From assembly GCA_029531795.1 (NCBI GenBank), contig JAPEIS010000001.1, positions 868,001 through 932,000 of the forward strand: DNA of 64,000 bases. The letters run 5' to 3'. This document shows positions 24,001 to 35,233 of the stretch, piece after piece. The notes beneath the pieces were generated by a model. The model saw only the letters and a list, made by a program, of their open reading frames with translations, made no database searches and had not been told where the DNA came from. This stretch comes from Sclerotinia nivalis (taxonomy: Eukaryota; Ascomycota; Leotiomycetes; Helotiales; Sclerotiniaceae). Made by a program: the position numbers and the translations under genes. The stretch's first letter is position 1. Each line of letters opens with the position of its first letter.

Positions 24001-27000
24001 CGCGCATGGTGGTGGAGTGGGAAGTGCTTGGTATACAATGAAAGAAAAATTACATGTGGAAGAACTGAGGTTTATATATTCCTATCATCAGTGCAGTACT
24101 GAGGTACAAGAAATTTTGTTTTTTTCGCAAATTCCAATTTTAAGGAATGGCAGCGATTATTACACAAGCGAATTTTAAAAAGAATTATTTGACATACGCA
24201 TTACAAAGCAGCTCCACAGCTTCCTATGTAAATCTCACAGCTTGTAAAATTATTTCCATCGCTACAAAAAAGAACTTTCCAACCGTATAAGACTTCCGGA
24301 GCTGGCTATATTCTTTAACAAAGGAGGATTGGCTTGAAATGTTTCCAAAGACAGTCTATGGTATCCATATAGGTATAGGCGCGGGACATTCGATGTGCCT
24401 ACTCTAGTCTCTGATTTGGGCGAAGCTGTGGGAATTTGGCTTTTGTGCGTGGGAAAGAGGAAAGAGAAATGGAAATAGAAATGAGATATGGCAGTATAGA
24501 TAGCGAGCGGTTATTCAATATCAACGATGGTGCGATATGGAGATAGGCGTTGACAGCGGGAATTTATATAAATGATGAATGATGGAAGTAAACAGTAGCC
24601 TCTTAGTCCCATCATTTTCCCTCGGAGCGAGGCATGACCGTTCAGGATGTGTTGATGGTAGGTACATACCGCTCAGCACCATTAGAGCATGACATCTAGG
24701 CGTGGTAAAATATCTGTAGATCAAACTTCAGATCAAACCATCCTTCTTGTATTTCCCCACCGGGTCTTGAAAAGAAGGTAAGGTAAGCATGGTTGATCAA
24801 GAAGACCGTAAATAGGATGACCATGGAAAAGAAGGGAAATAAGGTAATGTGTTCTGACGGCTTGTCTGTACTTTGATTGATATTGGAAGAGAGGATAGTG
24901 TACTTTTATTTTGCAATGATGAAATATGGGGATGATAGTAATGAAGGTGAAGTGACAATAAGATGGCAAGAGTTGTAAGAGTTTGAAATAATAAGAAAAT
25001 AGCATTACAAGAAAACAATAGTAGTAAAAAACAATAATGCTAATAATAACTTTTCATCTCATGATTACTTGGAACCACACCTCAATTTCGAAACAACCTT
25101 CCCCTCCTAAACACATTCTATCAAGACCCATCATCAAAAAACACTACAGAATTTACCTAGGTAATGACAAGGTTTCCATGAAGACGAATTTGCTTTGATC
25201 TTGATGAGGTTATAATTCCCGTATTTCGATCCAAGAACCATTTATACCCCAATACCTTCCTCGTACTCATAAATACCCTTTCAGAAAAATAGCTTAAAAA
25301 AGAGCACTGAGGGAAAAGTGAGATCACCCAGAATTAACCCCGCAAAGGCTAGATACTTTATTTCCTTATCATGATATGATCTATCCTCGAGGGTATAAAA
25401 GGGGCTTGGGAGTATACTTTGATAAAATTATGGAATCATAATACCAAAAGGTAAACGCGGTATAAGGAAATCAGGCTCAGAGGTGACAATTCAGATTTAA
25501 ACTCGATATATTGCATAAGAGGTAAAGTAGGGAAGCTTTCTAGATAGAAGATATTAATGGATGGATGAATAACTTTAGGATTGAGCATAAGATCATGGAG
25601 TAACAACAAGGTAATCATATATAGAAAGATATTAAGGCAGAAAAAGACAACAAGAACCCGAATTATCCCCAAACACTAGTTAATCGTTTCACTCTCCATT
25701 TAAAATCATATACAGATTTAAAGACAAACAATAACGACAATAATAACAACAATAAAACAATAGAACAGCAAAAGCGAAGGACTACACCCATACCCATGCA
25801 CATCTCCAACGTAGTATCACCTAATCTTCTCATCCCTAGTCCCTAATCCCCTAACCCTCCACACAAAGTTCCTCCCTATTTGCCAAACCATCCAGATACC
25901 CTTCTCCAGACTCACTAAACCCAATGAATCCCCATCCCTCTCCCCATCTCCATCAGATACCGTACCAAAAAGGAGGCAGGTAACGTGACTCCAAAAGAGT
26001 CTATATAACCACTCCAACTCAACCTAGTTTAATAAAAAATGCGCAACTTCAACTTAATCATTTTGTAACCGTTTCCGTCGTGTTTACTCCATCCCATATC
26101 CCAATTTCCCAACTTCTAAAAATATAACCCCGCCACGCAAGTTATTCACCACCACAACAACAAATCACAAATCAACCCTCCGCTTATCGGGACTCCTTAA
26201 GCCAGAATCCCTAGTGAATCTCCTCAGCGTCTAAAAATAGTTCTCAGATCTTTACCCTGCACATGACCACTCATTCTCTTACCTCTCCACTTCCAATCAC
26301 AACTCCCACAACTCCCACTTCCCCAACCATCCACCACCAATCCCACCTCAATATCCCAAAACCACAGCTACAACCACAACCATTCGTAGCACATGACCAC
26401 TCATTCCCTCTACATCACACCATATCACAACCCATCACCCACCAATCACAATCATTCACTCCCTATAATTCCTCCACATATCATACATACTCTTTGAAAA
26501 TCAAGAACTACAAGACCCTCCTTGCTTCGGTTCGCGTATTCGCATATTCACCAGTAGGAGATTTTGGGTGGTAGATGTGGATGATTGGTTCTATGGTTCT
26601 ATGATTCTATATGCGAAATAGGAGATTCTCGGGACTGTGGTGAATGTGGTTCGTGTGAATTGCGTGAATAATATGATTGAATCGGTAGGAAGGAATAGGA
26701 GAACCATGAAACCAAAAAGAATCAGGAGATGAAGGGGTATCAATGATTATCATAGATTTCAGACAGGTATTGTGAATAATATACTCAATAAAGGTAATCG
26801 ATAGGAGAATTTCGGCAGTGGATGATTCGACAGGAGAGATTCGGTACAGCAATAATGCGAATGATGTGATTCGATAATAGATACAATACAATTGACTCGC
26901 TACAAAGGAATAGGAGATAAGGAGACGAGGGGATGTGAATGATATGATTGACTCGCTACAAAGTAACAAGAGATGGGGAGAACCAGGAGATGAGGAGCTG

Positions 27001-27820
27001 CGGAGCTGCGAATGACTATTACAGATTACTAGGTAAAATAATATGAATAATATGAATACCATTTGCAAACCATCGATAGGAGAACGAGAAGGAGGAGGAA
27101 ATGAAATGAAATGAGGGAATGATGTTGATATTGATGTTGAATGCCGGCATGGTATGGAGTTTCATGATAGTATAGATATTAGCAATGAATGACACAGCGA
27201 TATACTATCCAAATGATGTTTTGCGCCTTGCGCAACCTACGTAGGAAGTAAGGACAGACAACGAATATGTATCACCAAGTGTCAAGCAAATAGATAAAAC
27301 AACACATATATCACATCACATCATATCACAAAATAATTAAACAAACAAATATGTGATCAACAAGTTGATTCTTCTTCACCGATAAATCTAACAACACAAA
27401 GTTTGGGTCACGCACCACTTAGATCAATTAGGATCAAAGTGGGAGACACACCAAAGATATTCCGCTAACAAGCCAATCCAGCCTAGGAAAAAAGAATGAG
27501 AAAACGAAAAAGTATCTATCAACCCATGGCGAAAGAGCCACTCATTCAACGATATTCCTTTACAAATCCCTAAGATCCTTCCCTTGGAAAGGAACAATGA
27601 AAGAAAGTAAACCATCCCACATTTCAATACCACCCATCCTAATATGAAATAGAAAAAGATACAATATAACAATAATACTTTTCGAGCCAAAGAAATCCAC
27701 GACTATAGCGTCATAACTGTGCCCCTATGCGACAGCTGCTACTATAATCTCCTTAGAGTAAAGAGAACCAAAAATCCCTCCCTCCAATCCATGAGTGTGC
27801 CGGTGACTATATCATAGTCT
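24001..27820. other. Long gene-free stretch with strand-composition switch
   Basis: 3.8 kb with no gene I can support. A TATA-like GGTATAAAAGGGG lies near 25391-25403 with no clear gene after it. From about 25680 to 26560 the plus strand is C/A-rich and G-poor; from about 26570 to 27120 it turns G/A-rich and C-poor, with near-repeats such as ATTGACTCGCTACAAAG twice (near 26890 and 26947). The last few hundred bases are the probable 3' UTR of cpcA. Short proline-, histidine- or serine-rich open frames here are products of the skew. Confidence 0.35.
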
Positions 27821-28600
27821 TTATTGTGCATTGCTTCTTCTCAAAGCCTTCTCCTTCCAATGATCTCTCTCAGCGGTTAACTTTGCGATTTGATCTTCAA
27901 GCTCTTCGAATCTTTGCATTTTTCTTTGTCGAGACTTTCGGGCAGCGAGAGTGTTACGAGCTCGTTTCATTGCGACAGTGTCGTTAGGGTTGTCAACGAT
28001 GATAGGTGGTAAGGCTTTCGAAGGCTTTCGAACACCAGAAGTAGCAGACATTGGTGATGTTGCGGAACCAGATTTGCGACGATTATCCTTTTTCTCATTA
28101 AGTTGATCGGATACTTCGAGTTCTTCCTCTACTGCTAAAGGAGAGTTGGTGGCGTTTGGTTGCTCGATGTTGTCTACATCAGGGAAAAGAGAAAACCAAG
28201 GATCACCTTGAACAGCGTTGTTATCGTTGAGGCTGCCATGACTGACAAAAGGCGAATCATCGTATTGTTCGAAAGCAGGGGACTCGTTATACGTTGATGG
28301 AGTGGTTAGGTTTGTAAACGCAGCTGAGTTAGGAGCAGAGGCGAACGAGTCGCGAAGAGAAAGATCTTGAGGTGAAACAAATCCCATGTTGGTGGAGCTT
28401 GAAGATGACAAGTTGTTTGTTGGGTCATACATTGTTGCAACAGCAGGGGAAGAAAAAGCCGAAGAGTATGAGTTTTGTGTCGAGGTTCCACCCTCGAAAG
28501 GAGTGAATTCATCAAAAAGATCCATGTCTGCATGTAAATGTGAGTCATTGCGGAAACGTGCATGTGAATGATCATTTATTAAATTACCTTGCAAAGCCAT
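27821..28600 (-). CDS. cpcA: Cross-pathway control transcription factor (CpcA / CPC1 / Gcn4 orthologue)
   Basis: bZIP activator of amino-acid biosynthesis under starvation; it binds TGACTCA as a dimer in the nucleus. The C terminus carries the Gcn4-class basic region and zipper: MKRARNTLAARKSRQRKMQ, then FEELEDQIAKLTAERDHWKE. The centre has acidic activator segments (MDLFDEFTPFEGG, DPWFSLFPDVDNIE). The start ATG at 28600 (context CAAACATGG) is chosen because it is the first in-frame ATG and gives 239 aa, about the length of known CpcA proteins. A 60-nt intron 28587-28528 (GTAATT...TGCAG) is likely; retaining it would add 20 residues without a stop. The same frame is open far upstream to about 29540 but lacks any ATG; I read that part as leader. 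Translational control by upstream ORFs is indicated by the leader. Confidence in the family is high, in the start moderate. Confidence 0.9.
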   Translation of the reverse strand: MALQGNLINDHSHARFRNDSHLHADMDLFDEFTPFEGGTSTQNSYSSAFSSPAVATMYDPTNNLSSSSSTNMGFVSPQDLSLRDSFASAPNSAAFTNLTTPSTYNESPAFEQYDDSPFVSHGSLNDNNAVQGDPWFSLFPDVDNIEQPNATNSPLAVEEELEVSDQLNEKKDNRRKSGSATSPMSATSGVRKPSKALPPIIVDNPNDTVAMKRARNTLAARKSRQRKMQRFEELEDQIAKLTAERDHWKEKALRRSNAQ

Positions 28601-28892
28601 GTTTGAATTTCGCGATATGCTTCCTGTTGATTGTGAAAACAGAGGTACTTGAGGACGAGATCGCTGAGGTTGTTGCAAAGTTGCTGGAGAAGCAGGCGCA
28701 GAAGCGTAAAAATGCTGATGCGGTACAAGCTGCGCAGGAGAGTTGAACCGGTTGGTAAAAGCCGAAGTAGAAGGGTGTCCAGTAGATTGTATTATCGCTG
28801 CGACTCTCTGATTCTGCAGCAATGGGGAAGCAGATACGAGGTTGGATGAGTGACGACGATTTTGACCCGTAAAGGATGGGGTATTGGACAGA

Positions 28893-29048
28893 CTAGGGGT
28901 ACGATGAACGTTCGGAGTTCTGGTCTCGAAGAGAACAAAGTCCTGCTGAGAGTGATCTTGATGAACCGTATTGTTCAGAGGATACTGATTCGATAGTTGA
29001 TTTGGTGATTGTGCCGGCAGGCTCGATGAATTGGAGTTGGGAAGCCAT
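28893..29048 (-). promoter_or_regulatory. Long upstream ORF (uORF2) of cpcA
   Basis: ATG at 29048 in a strong fungal context (CAACATGGCT) opens a 51-codon frame, +1 to the main frame, starting MASQLQFIEPAGTITKS and ending at TAG 28895-28893. It ends 292 nt before the cpcA start. A short uORF followed by one of roughly 40-65 codons is the known arrangement of Neurospora cpc-1 and Aspergillus cpcA leaders, where the second uORF blocks reinitiation in fed cells. An alternative reading is that this ATG starts the protein and a 40-61 nt intron (GTATCC donor at 28985) shifts it into the main frame; phases allow this. Confidence 0.7.
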
Positions 29049-29259
29049 GTTGATTGGGAATCCGTTGTGAAAGAGTTTAACTCTTGTGGGAGTATTGTTG
29101 CGGTTGAAGGACTAAAGCTGCTGAAAGCGTTGCTAGTAGTCAGATTTTCCTGGAAGGGAAAATTTGTGGTAGAGGGGTTGAATTGAGTTGAGAGTGTTGG
29201 TATAATTGGAGAATTAATTTTGACGACTGAGGAAGTCAACTGAGGGATGATCGGGAGGA

Positions 29260-29298
29260 TCAATGATTTAGAACATTTTGTGTAAAATGTTCTTTCAT
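29260..29298 (-). promoter_or_regulatory. Short upstream ORF (uORF1) of cpcA
   Basis: First ATG of the leader, at 29298, opens a 12-codon frame (MKEHFTQNVLNH) ending at TGA 29262-29260. A two-codon ATG TTC TAA (29276-29268) is nested in it in another frame. By analogy with Gcn4-type leaders, uORF1 would allow ribosomes to resume scanning. Confidence 0.7.
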
Positions 29299-29716
29299 GT
29301 AATGTATTATTGTTATCTGGAATTTTTGTAATGATGGTTGTTGTGTTGGTTGTGTTGGTTGTTGTGTTGGTTGTGTTGGTTGTGTGTGGTTGTAAATAAT
29401 GGAAGAGAAGGAAGAGAAAGAAGAGGATGAAAACTTTTTGGGTTGTGCCTGGGGAAAAGGATATTCTTATGCGACTGGGTGCGAGTGAAAAATAATAATC
29501 TACTTGTACTAGGACGGAGTAAGCAAATGGTTCTTTCTTACTGAGAATTTTATTTGTTAGTTAAAAGTTAAAATGGTAGCAAGGAATTAATTTTAATTGA
29601 ATTTAATTGGATCCCTTGGTTGTGTGCGTCCAGAGTAAAAGGTACTTTTTAGCCTTTTTGGTGTTTCTTAGATGCTTGACCTTAGTATGTTTTGAGATTA
29701 GTTGGATATTTAGGTA
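29299..29716 (-). promoter_or_regulatory. ATG-free, CAA-rich 5' leader of cpcA
   Basis: No ATG occurs on the minus strand from the TGACTCA site down to uORF1, more than 400 nt. Positions 29336-29394 read, on the transcript strand, as ACAACC/AACACAACC repeats, which would be unstructured and easily scanned. The transcription start is not determinable from sequence. Confidence 0.5.
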
Positions 29717-29723
29717 TGAGTCA
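29717..29723. promoter_or_regulatory. Gcn4/CpcA binding site (TGACTCA)
   Basis: Perfect palindromic-type heptamer TGAGTCA (TGACTCA on the cpcA strand), about 1.1 kb before the cpcA start codon and just before the leader. Autoregulation of GCN4-type genes through such sites is established in filamentous fungi. Further copies lie upstream at 31247-31253 and 31782-31788. Confidence 0.6.
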
Positions 29724-32700
29724 CAGTTTGTCTTTTAGTCTCTTATCTGTATCAGCCCGTCATTGTCTTGCATGTACCATATTGGAGTGAAGGTAAGACT
29801 TTGCGTGCTTGGTAGTGTAACTTGTAAGTGGTGGCTAATTGTTTTTATATTCCTTCTGTGGAAAATATATCTTCTTCCCTCCCCTTTCTCAACACCTCGA
29901 ACTTTCATACACTAAATAATAATTACTACATAACTTACATTTCCTTTCATTCTGATCAATCATCATTACTCTCGAAATCCACATAAGATAAGGTCTCCTA
30001 GCCCTAAAATTTTTCATTTTCTCTGTTTATCCTTATGTTTGACCACGTTTTAATGACCTATGAATCCTTGTTTTCACCATTTTACCAAGGTTACGCCCTG
30101 TGAGAAAGCCTTACTCCATTTTGGGTCACATCTCATGCCGCCTTTAGGGTCAGATGCGATAGAGTCTCTTGATAGGATAGAGACGCTTTGTAATGAATTA
30201 TAAAAAACATTTAGTATGTGAACGAAATACCTTCTTCACCTTTATTACGCTTCGAATTCTTGCTTGAATGAACACCACATAAATTAATTCCAGAGATAGA
30301 GACAACCACGTTGCATGTACTATTAGCTACTTTCATTCTAAAAGCGACAAGTAGATATTCATACAATGTTTTTAAACTCGATGGGATAGTATATTCAAAG
30401 AAGGGTGAAGGAAAGGTCATTTGGACCAACAGATATCAAAGTCATATGCCATTTTCCATGAGGAATAAGAAACCGTTTGAGGGTTGAGGGTTTGTGGTCT
30501 GCCTGCCTACATCCACTCTACAGGACCACAATGCCTCTCTAGGTTTATTCCGTTCTATTTCTTTTGCCCTAATTCTCATTCCGCGATCTTTTAATTCCGG
30601 TCTTACATTTCTCTTTAATCTCTTCAATACTTTGACATCAAAGCTACAAGGTATTTCTCAGCACAGATAATAACCTAATACTGCTTCAAAAGACCTTTAA
30701 ACAGCACGCCGTGTCGATCATTCTTGACCGTTTACCAAAATCATCTCGCCGGCCGACCAGCTGACCGAAAGAAGCCGTATTAAATGGAGTAGCTACACAG
30801 TAACCTCCGTAATGCCTCTCTTCTAATCCTAAACCCCCACCCTCAATTTTTGGTTAAAGAAAAAGAGGGTGGGTTGTTGCGCAACTGCGCCCTTCACTTG
30901 ACATCAATGAGTTGGACACCTTGTCGCGGAATTCCTACTATTCATTCCGCTTCATTCGTGTTCAGTCTTTACGAATCTTACTTTTACCGAGTACTCACCT
31001 CTCTCTCTCTCCCTTTTCATTCGTTATCACAATCACAATCACAATCCCTCAACCAATCCAATCCAACCCAATCCAATTCATGCCAAGAAGCATATGTATC
31101 CTCTGCACACAAAGACACCTAAGCCTCCACAATCAATATCACAATATCACCAGCACTTCCCTACATAATAATACCTACCTACCTAGTAGGTAATCAAAAT
31201 CACCAGGAATTCCCTAATAATTTCCACCCTCCCTGTCTAAAAGTTTATGACTCATACATAGTCAGTCTGCATATGGACTTACTTACTACTTTGAAACGCC
31301 AAAGCCTCCTCGATTTCTAAGCGGAAAATAAGATCGATTCGTTCAATAAGTTTCATTGGTGAGAGATCGAAGCTGCCGCCTGAAAATTCTGCATCAAGGC
31401 TGCAGATGGTACATTTTTGCTTACGAAACTGTGCATACGCCATCGTCGTCGTATTTTTTACATTCGAAATTGAGGTTGAGAGGCTCTAGCCTGTGAAACG
31501 TTGATTTTCTTTTTTTGTCATGGTGTCCCTATTCCGTTTCTTTCCGAGTGGATGCATTTAGGCCTGGCACGTGATTTTCACGTGTATGTATATCCTGAGA
31601 AGGTCGTTCCCATTTGATTATATTCTGATAACGTTGTCAAGATCGACCTGAAAGATCTAGATTTACATCGTATCACTTTTACTTCTCCAAGGGTCTTGTC
31701 TTGTTTTATGCGATAGTTTAATCGTAGGGCTGAATGCGGGGTCCCGTCTTGGATCTGCTGGCGTGATGGTTGGGCTTAGTATGAGTCATTGACATATATG
31801 CGGGGTATAGATATGTCGAGGGGAAAGTGGTGAAAAGTTTATTATTATAGATAGACTCCTTGAAAGATCAGCACATTAACCATAATCCGACGTCAACTTT
31901 ACCAATAGTGTGGTGGACAATAGTATGCAACCTTTACCGGAAGCTCTGCTATTTGCAGCAATGATTGGGCGCACCACCACTTTTCAATGATCATATCTTT
32001 GTTAGTGTTTCAAGGACCTGGCACGGATTGTTCCTGGTTTACGGCATCTAATGGTGCATCTCGGGTATCTGCGTACGGTACGAGTTACTCTATACACTTA
32101 CTTCATGTTCAACTTTAGTGTTGTGCTCGGTACTTTCTTCAATGTGGGAGAGGTCCCCGAGGTGATCTATGCAAAGAGACCATCAACAGATCAATCCGAT
32201 TCTTCAAGGCATATACGAAGTGTTCGTTCGGATGCACAACGATAATCATCATATGCCGCCGCCAAAATCTAGTAGCTATAAAAAAGACATGCGATTTCAT
32301 CCAGTAAGTAAGGTAGCTCTTGTTTTGCTTGAATACTTGGCCTTGCACTGTCATTCATCTTTACAAAGCGATAGATGTTCAGAGATGTTGAAGGAATTGG
32401 TGGAAATTCATTCTTATATCATGAAGAGGTGGGTGGTATCTTGTTACATCAAATGGTACTGGTGCATCACCCTCTGAATTACTCCTCGAGGAGAATCGAG
32501 GAGAGCTTTGAGTTCAGTCGGGAATTTATTGTTCCGAGTCTCTCAACTACTGATAGTTCATTCGCACTATGTCAGCTTCATGGAACCATTGAACGAACTT
32601 GATATTCTTGAATCTATTCTCTGACGATGAGAACCGAGTGTTGTTTTATCGACTGGCTGGATACCAGCGTTACGTCAAATTTTTACAGCACTGAGCAGTG

Positions 32701-33499
32701 AAGGATCTCGAAATCCTATCGATTTTGAGAGTCGTTGAGGGGCTTTTACCGCTCACCATCAGAGAATTGTCCAAGTTCCGGTAAAATGCCGATGTTTAAA
32801 AAGGATGGCGATGAAGTGACAATAGTGGTAGCAAAGCTGGCTGATAAGGAGTGTGGTATTAGCGGTGCTTTGGATTGGAAATGATGTATTCTCGCTGTTA
32901 CATAACCAATAGCCACAAGTTAGGTTGATGGGCGAGCTGGAATTGGAGACCTCACTGAATAACTGTTACACAAGCTGTCTAGATTCTACAGACATGCGCA
33001 GTATTGCATCAAATACCATTGCCGTCTTCCCAGTCCACCAGATTACTGAGCTGATATCGCTTAAGGCTTCAAGATTAGATTGAAGATTTAGCTGCTTATA
33101 TCTCAACTATTCAATAGGGAGTTTGTTGTTCGTAGCTAGATTGGACATCAACTTCTTCTTCTCGGAGTTATGTAGCTAGAATCACTTGATTGTACAAATA
33201 CCATATTGACTATTTCGCTGATTTTTTTTAAATGGCTTAGCCAAAAGCCGCTTGATTTATAAACATTATTCGCAAACTTGGGATCTTGTAATTACTGTTA
33301 TAGCAGGGAAATGCTAATGTACTGGTAAGTTTGATGAATAGGAAAACAAGATAGGTGACGTATCAAGCCATGAGCAAATTTTCTGTCTACGTCCCCAAAC
33401 GTGCCAGATACCAGATGATATAAAAGCCAATCGATCAACTGCGTCAGGAGGCAAAAACCGCATACCGTTCTCCTCATCTACGTAAGAAGCACATACCGG
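29724..33499. other. Upstream spacer between cpcA and the LINE
   Basis: 3.8 kb without a supported gene. It holds two more TGACTCA heptamers (31247, 31782), CT and CAAT-rich low-complexity sequence at 30995-31080, and short open frames at 32051-32600 (for example HPVSKVALVLLEYLALHCHS) that I cannot link to a family. Confidence 0.35.
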
Positions 33500-33739
33500 G
33501 TGCTGATATCATCGACTCTCTCGACCAGGGTTGATCAGGTGATTAGTTTAGGGTGTCTGTGCGTCAAAGCCTCCTTCAACTGCCCAAACAACCTTCAACA
33601 TTTTCGAAGAATTGAATTTTTCGAAAAACGCGTTTATTATCGCGTTTTATTGATCAATCGATCGTTCTTATCATCTATAGGATTTAAAAACGAAACTTTT
33701 CAGCCCCGGCAGGCGCTGTACGGATGCGTTTCCGCCACC

Positions 33740-35233
33740 ATGCCTTCCGCCCCCTCGACCCCCTCCCTCTCCCAAGCCCTCATTAATACAGTTAATACTG
33801 CTACTAATAGAGCAAATGAAGGTCAACAGATTTTTAGCCCCATCGCTTCGCTATAGAACGACTATCTCAATACCGAAGCAGTTCGGGCTCTCCCTGCTCG
33901 ACTTCGAAAACCCTTGATTGTGTTATATACCGATATCTCTCTTACAGCAAACAAACACTTCGATGTGTTTATCAATGGATCTTATCCTTCTCAATCTACT
34001 AAACCTTCTACCAAAATTTCTGTCAATCCCCTTGGCCCTGATGTACAAACCTCTCAACCAGTACTCGCGCTTAAAACCGCTAAACCTATAAAAGCCTCTA
34101 CTATAGTCCAATATCTTAAGGATTCCATCTATACTCAAAAAACTGCAATTCCTTTACCATCAATTATACAATCTACAAACCCAAAAACTGGGAACCGAAC
34201 CGGATCTCAACCCAAAACTCAATCTCAAATCTCACACAAAACTGATACTCGCCTTTTTGTTCGAATTGGACTCGACTATTCAGCTCGAAAAACTGGTTCC
34301 TTCGTTGTACTTAGTATATTGAAAGGACAATTAGGAAACGATACTAAACTTTTGAAAGAAGTCCAAGCAATAAATACTAGATTCGCATTATATACAAACT
34401 CTTTAGCGAATTTAACAGCTTTAGAAAACCTTTCAAATATAATCGAAAAAGTATTCGAAACCTGCAAAATCGAACAATAACAATTATGGATTATTTATCG
34501 ATTGAATTACATTCCACGAACCATTACAACTCTGGGAGACTTACAACAATTGATCATCATCCTAATCGAATCGGAAACTATACTCGACGCTATCATCGAT
34601 AATACAGGACAACAAACGATCCAAGTAATTGAATCTATACAAAGCAAAGAATCCGGATTGTATAATTCTACTTGGTTCTTGAATTTTCCAACTTTGCAAT
34701 ATATAGCCCTTCCCAAGAACCTTCGGATTCTAGGAACTATAATTAACATTTCCCAAATCGTTTTCAAACCCAAGATAATCCAATGTACTCGATGCTTTCA
34801 ATGGCACAATACTCGAACTTGCTCTCGTCCAGAAAGATGCCGAATCTGTAGCACAACCGAATATACAGAAAAGAATCATTCAACCCGATACAATACAACC
34901 CATACTTGCCCAACGAGGTGTCTACATTGTAAAGGCCTCCATCCTGTAGACGATCTACATTGTCCCCTTTGTCTTACTCACAAAGGCTTCAAAAGCAAAT
35001 CGGAAAAACAAGCTATTCAGAAAACCTCAAAAGAAGCTAGGGTTAGAGCTTGTGCTAATACAAAATGCTCTCGAACCCCAAAAGCCGATTCTTTTATGGA
35101 AGAATTTATTGTTCCTTCAACTTCAATCCGAATTCTTTCGATATTATCTTTATTAATACTATTTCTTTTTAATCTTTCTAATCGTTTTATAATATTAGAA
35201 GCTTCTCCTCTTCCAATTCCTTTTAATGTATAA
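33740..35233 (+). pseudogene. LINE ORF1 remnant (nucleic-acid-binding protein)
   Basis: Starts at ATG 33740 in context GCCACCATG (MPSAPSTPSLSQALIN). It is broken by stops at 33854-33856 and 34478-34480 and continues to 35233. The C-terminal part carries Cys/His knuckles: IQCTRCFQWHNTRTC, ERCRICSTTEYTEKNH and CPTRCLHCKGLHPVDDLHC. Such knuckles bind the element RNA. It overlaps the start of ORF2 by a few bases. Confidence 0.75.

Noticed and set aside
26263..26574. 103-codon Pro/Thr/His-rich frame
   Set aside because: Lies in C/A-rich skewed DNA with no domain, no splice sites and no similarity I can name.
27821..29263. 480-codon version of CpcA starting at 29263
   Set aside because: The first codon would be TTG, not ATG; the product would be twice the usual CpcA length and would ignore the uORF structure. 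Kept only as a finding.
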